A program made the position numbers and the translations under genes. This document shows, piece by piece, positions 37,052 to 45,489 of a DNA stretch of 64,000 nt (the stretch's first letter is position 1; every line of letters starts with the position of its first letter). Origin of the DNA: Paramagnetospirillum kuznetsovii. GTDB lineage: Bacteria; Pseudomonadota; Alphaproteobacteria; Rhodospirillales; Magnetospirillaceae. Location: assembly GCF_003284725.1 (NCBI RefSeq), contig NZ_PGTO01000008.1, positions 1 to 64,000 of the forward strand, given 5' to 3'. The notes beneath the pieces are model-generated. The model saw nothing but the letters and a program-made list of their open reading frames with translations, did no database searches and was not told the origin of the DNA.

Positions 37052-38686
37052 TCAGGCCGCTTTCACGATGGGGAGCCAGAACGAAATAACCGCGCCACCT
37101 TCAGGGCGGTTCATGATGGTTAAAGCGCCACCATGGCCTTCAATGATGGTCTTTGAGATAGGGATGCCAAAGCCGCTGCCCCCGACTTTTGTCGATGCAA
37201 ACAGCGCGTGTCCAGCCTTCTCCATGTCCTGTGCCAGCCCGGTTCCATTATCCGAGACGGTCACGCTGATCCGCTCATCCGTGAGACTTGTTTCTACATT
37301 CAGGCGGCGATCTGTTGCAGGAACCGCGCTCATGGCCTCGCAGGCATTCCGCACGAAATTCACCATAACCTGCTGCAAGGAAGCCTTGACGCCCGAAACC
37401 CGAGCAGACACCGCTACATCAAAAATTGCAGTAACGCTGTGATCTTTGCAAATTTGGCGAAGCAGGGGATCAACGTCCTGCATGACGCTGGCGAAATCAA
37501 AAGTCTCCCGCTGCCCTGCCGCATGTTCAATTTTCGACTGGGCTGCGGTAATGATTTCCCCGATGCGCTGGACCTCGCGATCTGTGCGTTTGGCCAGCAT
37601 CAAGGCATCGTCCGTGCGATTGGCATCCTTCTCAATGTAGCCAACCAGCCCCTCGACATAAGTTGAGACCACCGCCAGCGGTTGGCGAATTTCGTGGGCC
37701 AGTTTCGCCGCAGTCTGCTGCCCCGTAAAATGGGTATAGGCGCGATCAAGCGCACGTTCCTGCACCCGCAGCTTCTGAACGCCGCGTTCGCGTTCACTGG
37801 TCATGCTGCCAATGATTAGTCCGAGATAGCCGACCGACAGCATGAAGTACGGAGCGCCCACGACAATCCGATGATCGGGGGCCAGCCAACTCACCGCCGT
37901 AATAGAGATGTTGGCGATCAAGCTGGACGCAGCCGAGCCCACATTGCCGAAATTCATGGCGTTCCAGGCGATGGGGAGCATAAGAAAATACGACATCGGC
38001 CCCTGGTCCTGCCCCAGAACCACTGCGACCGTTTCCACGTAGATTGCCAAACCGATTGCGACAAAGCTGGCGACAAGCCAGATCAGCGACCGTCCACTTG
38101 TCGCAGCCGCCAAATCACTCCGCGACAGCAGAAGAATGGGCGAGAGTGTGACGATGCCAATCGCATCCCCCAGGGAGAAGCGCAGAACCATATCCCAGTA
38201 ATTCGACCAAGGGATCAGTCCATCGGCACAGAAGTTCACGATGAGAGCCAATGCCGCTACGACAGGAATCAGCAACGAGAATATCGAGAAGGCGATCAGG
38301 TGGCGCATGTTGGCGAGGTCAATGTGGACAGAGCCGAGCCAGCGTCGCAATGACCGAATTCCGACGACATAGGCCGTTGGGGGAATGAACCAGGAGAGAA
38401 TTATGGCGAGCGTGGAGTGCGGGTATGGGGCCGTAGCGACGATATAGCCAACGCCGACATACGCCATGGGCCACAGACGCGGGAACCTAAGTAGAAATGC
38501 GAAAGTCAGTCCAGCTGGGGGAAACCAAGCACTCACACCAGGAGCTGCCCCCATGGCAATAGCCGCCCGAAAAGAGACAATCCATGCAGAAACATAAATG
38601 GCACTGATTACAGAGGCACGAAGGAGCGCGGCGCCCTTGCTCGCCCCTCGTGCCCAGACAAATACCTCATAAAAGCTATGTTTCAT
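37052..38686 (-). CDS. MASE1-type sensor histidine kinase
   Basis: 544 residues. Residues 1-300 hold about eight hydrophobic helices with MASE1 features (GVSAWFPPAGLTFAFLLRFP, GDAIGIVTLSPILLL). The kinase core follows: H-box LAHEIRQPLAVVSTY (about residue 330), N-box VNFVRNACEAM, DNGTGL and a G2 box SGFGIPISKTIIEGHGG. The HEIRQPL form is typical of kinases paired with FixJ/TodT regulators. The stimulus is unknown; MASE1 proteins are membrane sensors. It is upstream of its regulator in one operon. Confidence 0.9.
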   Translation of the reverse strand: MKHSFYEVFVWARGASKGAALLRASVISAIYVSAWIVSFRAAIAMGAAPGVSAWFPPAGLTFAFLLRFPRLWPMAYVGVGYIVATAPYPHSTLAIILSWFIPPTAYVVGIRSLRRWLGSVHIDLANMRHLIAFSIFSLLIPVVAALALIVNFCADGLIPWSNYWDMVLRFSLGDAIGIVTLSPILLLSRSDLAAATSGRSLIWLVASFVAIGLAIYVETVAVVLGQDQGPMSYFLMLPIAWNAMNFGNVGSAASSLIANISITAVSWLAPDHRIVVGAPYFMLSVGYLGLIIGSMTSERERGVQKLRVQERALDRAYTHFTGQQTAAKLAHEIRQPLAVVSTYVEGLVGYIEKDANRTDDALMLAKRTDREVQRIGEIITAAQSKIEHAAGQRETFDFASVMQDVDPLLRQICKDHSVTAIFDVAVSARVSGVKASLQQVMVNFVRNACEAMSAVPATDRRLNVETSLTDERISVTVSDNGTGLAQDMEKAGHALFASTKVGGSGFGIPISKTIIEGHGGALTIMNRPEGGAVISFWLPIVKAA

Positions 38687-38799
38687 TATGTTTCACGCTA
38701 AAGCGTTGAGACTAATAGAAGAACAGCGCCGTAGCGATCGTACCTATATCTATCGTATAATATTTAGTGCGTAAAGCGTGTATTTTATGAGGTTTTGTG

Positions 38800-39366
38800 A
38801 TGAAGCAGGCAAGGGTACCAACTGAAACAGAACTCAAGCGCGTCCTCACTGTGGTCGCCCAATCTCGTTTTTCCGCCCGCAACCGCATGGCGTTGATGCT
38901 GAGCTTTTACGCAGGGCTTCGTGTCGGAGAGATTGCTGCACTGAAGCTTGGCGACGTGATCGACGACGCACGTCACTTGCGCGATTGCATTTCACTGCGA
39001 GCGGCAATGACCAAGACCAACGAAGCGCGGACGATCTTCATCAATGGCAAGTTGAGAAAGGAAATTGAGCGCTACGTGTCGTGTTACACGACACTCGATC
39101 TCGCCGAGCCGCTTTTGATGACGCAGAAACGCACAGCGTTTTCGGCCAATACGCTGTGTCAGCTATTCGGTCAGATATACGACGAAGCTGGAATTGACGG
39201 CGCGACCAGTCACAGCGGTCGGCGCTGGTTCATAACGCGGCTGGCTCATTCGGGTGTGTCGGCCAAGGTCATCATGACACTGGCTGGTCATAAGCACATG
39301 AGCACCACGCAACGCTATATCGATGTGAACGACGAGATGATGCGGGCGGCGGTGGAGATTCTTTGA
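38800..39366 (+). CDS. Minimal tyrosine recombinase
   Basis: 188 residues, catalytic domain only; the N-terminal core-binding domain of XerC/D or phage integrases is missing. All catalytic positions are visible: Arg41 (AGLRVGEIA), Lys72, His138-x-x-Arg141 (SHSGRRW), His164 (LAGHK) and Tyr173 (TTQRYID). Palindrome copy 7 encodes residues 93-98 (VSCYTT) between strands. A GTG at 38797 is an alternative start. It is separate from the island integrase and may act at other sites in the island. Confidence 0.85.
   Translation: MKQARVPTETELKRVLTVVAQSRFSARNRMALMLSFYAGLRVGEIAALKLGDVIDDARHLRDCISLRAAMTKTNEARTIFINGKLRKEIERYVSCYTTLDLAEPLLMTQKRTAFSANTLCQLFGQIYDEAGIDGATSHSGRRWFITRLAHSGVSAKVIMTLAGHKHMSTTQRYIDVNDEMMRAAVEIL
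39077..39093. repeat. Island palindrome copy 7, inside recombinase CDS
   Basis: TGTCGTGTTACACGACA, perfect; in the middle of the small recombinase gene, in the reading frame that gives SCYTT. Confidence 0.92.
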
Positions 39367-39437
39367 TGAACGGGACAATACTGCAAAAGAAGTAGGGCGG
39401 CCCTATGGCCGCCCTACCAGATTGGTTTACAGGTCGA

Positions 39438-40163
39438 TTAAAGGCCGAAGCGAACACCGAGGAGAACCTCGTTGGTTTCCAGGCCGTCGCCCTTGGTCTT
39501 GCCATTGTTTCCGCCGCTCCCAACCGAGACCTTGCCCGCGTCCAGGTGGCGATAGCCCAGGTCCAAGCTCCACTTGTCGGTCAGGGTGTAACCGACACCC
39601 GCTTTGGCATCCCAGGCAAAGTTGGTTTGGGTCAAACCAGCAAGCTTGCTGTCACCCGAGCCATTGTTGTAGGCAACCTTGCCGCCGCTGGTGGAGACAA
39701 TTGCGGTTCCCAGGCCGACGCCAACATAGGGCTTGAAACTACCGAAGGTGAACGGCTCGACATAGCCATTGGCCATGACCGTCCACACATCCACATCGGA
39801 TTTATACTGCTTGATGGTGATGTCGGTGCGGGAACCATTCACCTGATAGCCCGTCCGATAGTCAACGCCGAGGTCAGCTCTGAACCAATCCGTGAACTGA
39901 TAGCCAGCCATCAGCCCCATAACGGCGGCATTGCCCGCGTCGGAATTCAGCTTGTTGGCGCGGCCATTCGCAGAGCCAAAAATCTGCAGGTTGAAGTTGT
40001 TCTGATCATCACCCCAATTGGTGCTCTGCGAACCAGACCAACCAGCCTCACCACCGACATAGAACCCCGACTTTTTCGCAGGCTGATTCTCGGCAGCGGT
40101 GGCGACGCTAGCGAAGGTCGCGCACGCGGCAATCGAGCAGGCCAGAGCGGCAAAACGTTTCAT
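39438..40163 (-). CDS. OmpA-like outer-membrane beta-barrel protein
   Basis: 241 residues. Signal peptide MKRFAALACSIAACATFASV ends at ATA-AE. Mature strands include KSGFYVGGEAGWSGSQ, GLMAGYQFTDWFRADLGVDY, FKPYVGVGLGTAIV and WSLDLGYRHLDAG, ending in LLGVRFGL. This is the 8-stranded small-barrel family (OMP_b-brl). Exact role unknown. The FixJ-like gene at 40287 lies upstream on the same strand with a 120-base gap. Confidence 0.8.
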   Translation of the reverse strand: MKRFAALACSIAACATFASVATAAENQPAKKSGFYVGGEAGWSGSQSTNWGDDQNNFNLQIFGSANGRANKLNSDAGNAAVMGLMAGYQFTDWFRADLGVDYRTGYQVNGSRTDITIKQYKSDVDVWTVMANGYVEPFTFGSFKPYVGVGLGTAIVSTSGGKVAYNNGSGDSKLAGLTQTNFAWDAKAGVGYTLTDKWSLDLGYRHLDAGKVSVGSGGNNGKTKGDGLETNEVLLGVRFGL

Positions 40164-40286
40164 TTGAGTATTCCCCTTGATTATTCTGCGCGAGACAAGC
40201 ACGCCACCTAGTGGTGGTTGTCTCAAACAGAGCGCCTCAAGGATATTCGTGCCGATTACTCAGGAGTGGCCGCTCAGCACGGAAAA

Positions 40287-40937
40287 CTAAGTAGCCGATA
40301 CTGATGCGGCTGCGTTTGGGGCGAAAAATCTGGTATGGAACGCGGCAGATGCAAAATCTCTAATTGAGCGAATGCATAGCTTTGCCGCAATTTGGTTGCG
40401 ATGGGTCTCAACCGTCCGATGGCTGATGGAAAATTTCGATGCGATTTCCTTTGCAGTTAATCCTTTGCAGAGTTGCCAATAAATCTCCAACTCACGCTGG
40501 GTAAGCATTGGAAAGTTTCGAATGTAATTGGCAGCGCGACCGTATTGATTGCAAATATCGGCATGTGCCTTGCACGCTGTATCAATGGCCTTGAACAGCT
40601 TTTCATTCCGAATAGGTTTCTCTATCCAACTAAATGCACCCAAGTGAACAGCACGGACTGCGGTCGCTATATTACCGTAGGCAGAAATCATAATGACAGG
40701 CATATCAAAGCCGCGTTCGCGTGATTGCAGGAACGCTTCAAGTCCCGATCTTTCCCCTAATCGCAGGTCCATGAGGGCACACCCGATTGCGTCAAGAGGG
40801 TGGCCTTCAAAGAAGGAGCTTTCATCTGCATAGCCTTTAGCGGAAAAGCCCTTCGATACGGCAAGCCACAAAGCAGCTTCACGAAAACTCTCGTCATCGT
40901 CGATCACTGCAACAGTAAAGCGCTGATTGTCAGTCAT
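40287..40937 (-). CDS. FixJ-family response regulator, orphan paralogue
   Basis: 216 residues, clearly a duplicate of the regulator at 36411-37049: same MxDNQRxT start, VIDDDESFREA, CALMDLRLGERSGLE, ISAYGNIATAVRAVHLGAF and LuxR-type HTH (ISHRTVETHRNQIAAKL). It has no adjacent kinase; the MASE1 kinase 1.4 kb away may serve both. It may control the nearby barrel protein gene. Confidence 0.88.
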   Translation of the reverse strand: MTDNQRFTVAVIDDDESFREAALWLAVSKGFSAKGYADESSFFEGHPLDAIGCALMDLRLGERSGLEAFLQSRERGFDMPVIMISAYGNIATAVRAVHLGAFSWIEKPIRNEKLFKAIDTACKAHADICNQYGRAANYIRNFPMLTQRELEIYWQLCKGLTAKEIASKFSISHRTVETHRNQIAAKLCIRSIRDFASAAFHTRFFAPNAAASVSAT

Positions 40938-40952
40938 GGCTGGCTTGTAACT

Positions 40953-41168
40953 CTAATTATTGATCAACGGCTTGAATGCTTGATGCATTCGCAAGCAGGC
41001 AAACTCAAGTTCGCATTCTGCCTTGAACGGGCAGATTTCAACCTCTTCAATCATGATTGCCATGGCGTGATAGCGACCAACATTCATGGCCGCTAGCAAT
41101 TGCCGAACACGCCTGGGCAGGCAATGCATGGGCCGTGATGGTTTTGTGATTTCGGCTTTTTCCGACAT
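40953..41168 (-). CDS. Small Cys-containing hypothetical protein
   Basis: About 71 residues (MSEKAEITKPSRPMHCLPRR...), with EICPFKAECELEFACLRMH near the end. The start is uncertain; a GTG at 41189 is possible. No family recognised. It is 15 bases upstream of the orphan FixJ-like gene and on the same strand. Confidence 0.4.
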   Translation of the reverse strand: MSEKAEITKPSRPMHCLPRRVRQLLAAMNVGRYHAMAIMIEEVEICPFKAECELEFACLRMHQAFKPLINN

Positions 41169-41199
41169 TCTGAGCCCATTTAGGTTCACGGGTTCTCTA

Positions 41200-41397
41200 T
41201 CAATTCTGCGGCAGTTCTTTTAGAAGGGCGGCGCAGGTGATGGTGCATAGGGCGCGATCATCGCATTCGCCACCATTCGGGCAATTCAGCATCGAATTGA
41301 TAGCTCGCCGATGAAGATCGATCTGATCGTTTCCCGCAAGTGCAGGTCGCTTCCGCATCGCCGTTAGCGTTTTGCATTTTTCGCCGTCGTGGCTCAT
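41200..41397 (-). CDS. Small Cys-rich hypothetical protein
   Basis: 65 residues beginning MSHDGEKCKTLTAMRKRP, with CGGAG just before the ATG. Ends with CPNGGECDDRALCTITCAALL, a four-Cys cluster that could bind a metal. Its spacing resembles the cluster of the small protein at 30957-31166. An earlier in-frame start at 41493 lacks a ribosome site. Confidence 0.45.
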   Translation of the reverse strand: MSHDGEKCKTLTAMRKRPALAGNDQIDLHRRAINSMLNCPNGGECDDRALCTITCAALLKELPQN

Positions 41398-41559
41398 GCC
41401 CAACTCCGATGCTTTTGAGGACATGGCGGGAGGTTCGAGGCCGAAAACTTGCCAAAGCGGGGAGGCGTTCATCGGATCAATTCCGCGACACATTTCGCAG
41501 TTGAAATTTTACCAGATGGTGGGGTGACGGATTATCCGTAGCGGATACTGACTGGTCGC

Positions 41560-41775
41560 CTACGATTGAGTGGCCGTGGCCATGAGCTTGGTCAGATCGC
41601 CTTGCTTCTTCAGCATGGACGCTCTTGCGCTGCTAACCTGTTCGCGCTTCTTCTGAACGGAAGCCGCCTGCTTGAGCTTCTTGGCTTGTTCGGCCTTCGC
41701 ATCGGCCTGCTTCTTCAAATTATCCCCGATGGTGTTGGCCTTGATCTCCTCGGCCACAATCTCCCACATCCGCAT
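41560..41775 (-). CDS. Small helical protein, partly duplicated at 43328
   Basis: 71 residues: MRMWEIVAEEIKANTIGDNL, then a Lys/Gln/Ala-rich coiled coil (QADAKAEQAKKLKQAASVQK). AGGAGA precedes the ATG. No family recognised. The first 16 residues and upstream region recur at 43397-43487 as a 91-bp direct repeat. Confidence 0.5.
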   Translation of the reverse strand: MRMWEIVAEEIKANTIGDNLKKQADAKAEQAKKLKQAASVQKKREQVSSARASMLKKQGDLTKLMATATQS

Positions 41776-41818
41776 CGGCGGTCTCCTGCTGACGGTTTCT
41801 CCGAGGGTATTTATGGGC
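41728..41818. repeat. 91-bp direct repeat, copy 1
   Basis: About 87 of 91 bases match 43397-43487. It contains the start of the gene at 41560-41775 and its ribosome site. The two copies flank the PocR kinase gene. Confidence 0.88.
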
Positions 41819-42089
41819 ATATCCAATTTGCCAAAATTCGAAACTCACCCCCCCCCTTGTCTGACTGTCGCGCCGTCACATCTTCCAGATTGGACGAATG
41901 TTTGCTATCCTGTCAGCATACACAATGCGACTGACAATATACCAAGACAGAAAATGTGGAATTGATTTAATAAGATTTGCCATAAAGCGGAACGCTCAAC
42001 ACGAAGAACTTAACTAGGCAAACTAATTAATCTTGTCCGCATCTATGGAACTAATGAAAATCTGAGGACAGCTTGGGGAAATTGATAGC

Positions 42090-43331
42090 ATGAGCCGAAA
42101 GTTTCCCACACGCCAAGATTTTACGCTTTTCGATCTTTTCTCTTTGGAGCAATTGCAGCGCCTTCAGGATGATTTCTCTGCGGCTACCGGCGTTGCGTCG
42201 CTTATCACGGACATTAATGGCAAGCCCATAACTAATCCGAGTGGCTTCTGTCGTCTATGCAAGGACATTGTTCGAAAAACCCCACTTGGCCTCAGAAATT
42301 GTGAGAACTCGGATGCGATCCTAGGGGGAGGGTTTTACGCTGCGGCCACTATTCGCCAGTGCAGCAGCATCGGTCTTTGGGATGCGGGCGCAAGCATTGT
42401 CGTGGATGGTAAACATTTGGCCAATTGGCTTATTGGCCAAGTTCGAGATGAAACTCAAACTGAAATCCAGATTCGCGACTATGCACGGGATATTGGCGCC
42501 GATGAGGATGAAACACTAAGGGCGTTTTTAGAAGTCCCTTATATGCGTCTGGATAAATTCCAAGCCATTGCAAATTTCTTAAATCATGTTGCTAACAATA
42601 TTTGCCACTCAGCATTTCTTCAAAAAAAGCAATCACTACAAAATGCTAAGCTCGAACGAATTAATGAAGACATTGATCAGCTAGCCCGCGTCATGGCGCA
42701 CCACATGCAAGAGCCTGTGCGGTTGCAATTTATATACTCTCAGAAACTTGAGAAGGCTGTTCACGAAGGGGATGGAGACGATATAGAACTTTTTATTCAC
42801 TATATAAAGTCAAATGCTGTTGACCTTAAGGCTTTAATGCTATCCATTCAATTCTATTTAGACACTCCATATGAAATATCATCACCTGAGCGCTGCAATG
42901 CTTTTGACGCATTTAATTCAGCAGTCGGTGCGCTCAGAGAAAAATTGGATGAGGTTTCCGCTGTTTTGAACGTGGCAGATCTTCCAGAGGTCTGCATATC
43001 AGGCCATTTGCTTAAATTGGTATTTAAAGAGCTAATTATCAACTCGATTGAAAACTCAAGGCCAGATCACCCACTAAAAATTAGTGTTCTATCTGAAAAT
43101 GTTGAAGGGTACACCGTATTAAAGCTTCAAGATAATGGCGTTGGCATTGTTGCGGAGTATAGGGATCGTGTTTTCAACATATGCGAACGCCTAGAACGAA
43201 CAAAATTTGGCAAGTCTGGAATGGGGTTGCCGCACATAAGAAAAATAATTGAATCTGTTGGCGGGTGCGTGTTTATAGAAAGTGACGACACAACTGGAGT
43301 TTGCGTTAATATCTATATACCGGACAATTAA
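42090..43331 (+). CDS. PocR-domain sensor histidine kinase
   Basis: 413 residues, soluble. Residues about 14-185 form a PocR ligand-binding domain (LQRLQDDFSAATGVASLITD, Cys-rich FCRLCKDIVRKTPLGLRNCE). A kinase-like part follows with MAHHMQEPVRLQF as a possible H-box (about residue 205) and a GHKL ATPase domain (about 290-410; KELIINSIENS, LQDNGVGI, GKSGMGLPHIRKI). PocR domains sense small ligands such as hydrocarbon derivatives; the ligand here is unknown. The gene is AT-rich and flanked by 91-bp direct repeats, suggesting recent insertion. Confidence 0.85.
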   Translation: MSRKFPTRQDFTLFDLFSLEQLQRLQDDFSAATGVASLITDINGKPITNPSGFCRLCKDIVRKTPLGLRNCENSDAILGGGFYAAATIRQCSSIGLWDAGASIVVDGKHLANWLIGQVRDETQTEIQIRDYARDIGADEDETLRAFLEVPYMRLDKFQAIANFLNHVANNICHSAFLQKKQSLQNAKLERINEDIDQLARVMAHHMQEPVRLQFIYSQKLEKAVHEGDGDDIELFIHYIKSNAVDLKALMLSIQFYLDTPYEISSPERCNAFDAFNSAVGALREKLDEVSAVLNVADLPEVCISGHLLKLVFKELIINSIENSRPDHPLKISVLSENVEGYTVLKLQDNGVGIVAEYRDRVFNICERLERTKFGKSGMGLPHIRKIIESVGGCVFIESDDTTGVCVNIYIPDN

Positions 43332-43444
43332 TGGCTTTTTATATTTTTGTTTTTTGTTTTATGCAGTGCTTGTTGGAAAAGGCGTTTTCGTTTTTTGATG
43401 GTGTTGGCCTTGATCTCCTCGGCCACAATCTCCCACATCCGCAT
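43328..43444 (-). pseudogene. Truncated copy of the 41560 gene
   Basis: The start MRMWEIVAEEIKANTI matches the protein of 41560-41775, then diverges into KKRKRLFQQALHK and ends at the 3' end of the PocR kinase gene. It looks like a 5' fragment left by a duplication or insertion. Confidence 0.6.
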
Positions 43445-43487
43445 CGGCGTTCTCCTGCTGTCGGCTTCTCCGACGGTATTTATGGGC
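43397..43487. repeat. 91-bp direct repeat, copy 2
   Basis: Counterpart of 41728-41818. It lies between the PocR kinase stop and palindrome copy 8. Confidence 0.88.
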
Positions 43488-43564
43488 GCGGACAACTTGT
43501 CGGGTTTCCGGACAAGTGGGCAACGTGGGCGCGGGCCATGCTTAGGGTAAACTACAGGCACGAG

Positions 43565-43581
43565 TGTCGTGTAACACGACA
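43565..43581. repeat. Island palindrome copy 8
   Basis: TGTCGTGTAACACGACA, perfect; intergenic in the 43445-43840 gap, where I see no other signal. Confidence 0.92.
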
Positions 43582-43840
43582 AGGCGATAATCCGCCCAAT
43601 TTCAGCAGTATAATCAATGAATTATGAATGCCCTGGTTTGTGCCATGCAGCAATGGGGCAAACCGCGACAATCGTGGTAAATTTATTTCACAGATCAACC
43701 GCAGATAGGCCGCAGACCATCATAAATACAATGCTGGGGCTTAGCTGTGTCCGACGGGATCAGTGACAGCCTCTTTCATTGCGTTTTCCAGGCAGCCCCA
43801 GCGATTTTCAACCGAAAACGCTCATGGAGAAAATCGCATC

Positions 43841-45001
43841 ATGACAACAATACAATGGATCAGACATATCAACCGACTTTGCGACCTGCGCGGTGATGCG
43901 CGGTTTGACGACATTTTCCTCGATTGCATCGCGGCCATGCACCGAACAGGCCGCACCAGCGTCAACCAGGGCAATTGGCTGGTCACGCAGTTGGACATGC
44001 ACCATGGCATTCAGCTCACTCATATTGGGCCAATCCACCTGACAAAGCCGCAACACCGTATCGTCAAAGAAGCTGTGGCCGCAGCAGTCTCGGTGGCCGA
44101 CAAGACCAGACGGGCCGTGCTTTCCGCAAAGTTTCCACACGTTTTCCGCACTGTTTCCACATCGTTCCCGCAGGTTTTCCGCACAAAAGGCGCTATTTCT
44201 TTAGCTGATCCAACGACTTATGACGCTGCTATTGCTAGACTATTACTAAAACTAATCGATGCGCCGTTGGCGTTCTCATGGCCTTCGGCCACGACCGATG
44301 TCCTTTCAGCCCAAGTCGATGGCGGCTCACCTGTTGCTCGCCACCAGATCACCGAGGCGGCTTTGCCCATCGCGGTGAATACCAATGTGATTGACGATGC
44401 GGCTTCGCCACTTCGTGGCTTCGCCGCCAAATCGGACGAGCCATTTCATCAAGGGAAAGACCCAAAGACAGCCAATGCCAATTCGCCCATGGGAGCAAAG
44501 GCCAATCGGCCAATGGGTCAGGTAAAGGCCAATTCCACAAAGGCCAATATATCGCTGTGGGTCGATGGCGGCTCACGCAGCCATGTGCGTGGCCGACTGG
44601 AAGTCGGAGATAAAGAGTTCCGCCTGAACTTCCGCAGCCCGCTACGTGCCGAGGAATTGATCTATGTGGGGCAGGGCCAGGACGCGGAAGCGCGGCAGTG
44701 GTACGAGGAAATCAGTGCCCAGTTGATCCCCCATTTGCAGTCCAAGGCGGAAGCTGCCAGCGGTCGGCTGAGCAGCAACCACATCGCCAGCGCCGTCCAT
44801 GATTTCCACGACAGTCGTTGCGAGCAAAGTGGCCTAATCGGTGGGATCGCGTTCTTGGGCTATAGCGGCGATGTACCTTCACGGTGCGTCGTGCAGATCA
44901 ACGACACGATTTGGCAGTTCGAGCTACAGGCGACCCGCAGCCCGAATTCCAAAGCGCCTCAGTTCAAGGCAACCGCCGAGCCGTCATCCTTAGCAGCGTA
45001 G
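43841..45001 (+). CDS. Hypothetical protein with PMG/AN repeats
   Basis: 386 residues, no family recognised. GGAGA precedes the ATG at 43841. The N-terminal part (1-100) is helical (IQWIRHINRLCDLRGDARFD). The middle (about 130-250) looks disordered with repeats (ANSPMGAKANRPMGQVKANS; VDGGS twice). The C-terminal part (250-370) is ordered with alternating strands. Its 3' end overlaps a small opposite-strand gene. Confidence 0.6.
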   Translation: MTTIQWIRHINRLCDLRGDARFDDIFLDCIAAMHRTGRTSVNQGNWLVTQLDMHHGIQLTHIGPIHLTKPQHRIVKEAVAAAVSVADKTRRAVLSAKFPHVFRTVSTSFPQVFRTKGAISLADPTTYDAAIARLLLKLIDAPLAFSWPSATTDVLSAQVDGGSPVARHQITEAALPIAVNTNVIDDAASPLRGFAAKSDEPFHQGKDPKTANANSPMGAKANRPMGQVKANSTKANISLWVDGGSRSHVRGRLEVGDKEFRLNFRSPLRAEELIYVGQGQDAEARQWYEEISAQLIPHLQSKAEAASGRLSSNHIASAVHDFHDSRCEQSGLIGGIAFLGYSGDVPSRCVVQINDTIWQFELQATRSPNSKAPQFKATAEPSSLAA

Positions 45002-45098
45002 CGATGATGGCCTGTTGTACGGCTTCCTCGATCAGCACAATCTCGTGGTCAAATCCAAGTTCGCAATAGCCTCTCGGCAAATAGGTCAGTCTGTTCAT
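44964..45098 (-). CDS. Small hypothetical protein
   Basis: 44 residues starting MNRLTYLPRGYCELGFDHEI, with GGAGAAAA before the ATG. The segment after it (VLIEEAVQQAIIATLL) is a likely helix. The 3' end overlaps the convergent gene at 43841-45001 by 38 bases. Support is the ribosome site only. Confidence 0.35.
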   Translation of the reverse strand: MNRLTYLPRGYCELGFDHEIVLIEEAVQQAIIATLLRMTARRLP

Positions 45099-45201
45099 GG
45101 CGTTTTCTCCCATTGCAGCAGCGTCCAGCGTGGCGCTGCTCCGCAAGCGTATTTAGCGCCAGGGATAAATAGCTGGTTGGAAACGCTTGGGAGGAACGGC
45201 C

Positions 45202-45480
45202 ATGCTGCTGGAAGTCATCTATAGGGAATTGCGCGATATGTGGATGGTTGAGAGCCAGTATGAGTTTTCTCAGTTTTGGCTTGGCCAATCGCGAAGCTAT
45301 ATGTCCTGTGCTAAGGCGCGACAGCGGCCACCGTCATTGCTGGTGCTGATGCGGTTGTCGCAACGGCTCACTTCCATCTCGGCCAAATATGCCGCTGTAG
45401 CGACGACCGAGATTGAGAGGGCAAACTGCAAGCGATTAGCCGCACTACACAATGCTGTTGAGCTTGAAATGAGATGTTAG
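45202..45480 (+). CDS. DUF6626-like small protein, intact family member
   Basis: 92 residues: MLLEVIYRELRDMWMVESQY, then FSQFWLGQSRSYMSCAKAR and PPSLLVLMRLSQRL. GGAGG precedes the ATG. The pattern 'EFS..WLG.S.SY.s.lka....PS...L..L' resembles an alphaproteobacterial family of short helix-turn-helix-like proteins (I believe DUF6626). Two truncated copies lie at 46066 and 49456 in the same island. Confidence 0.6.
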   Translation: MLLEVIYRELRDMWMVESQYEFSQFWLGQSRSYMSCAKARQRPPSLLVLMRLSQRLTSISAKYAAVATTEIERANCKRLAALHNAVELEMRC

Positions 45481-45489
45481 AGTAAAATG

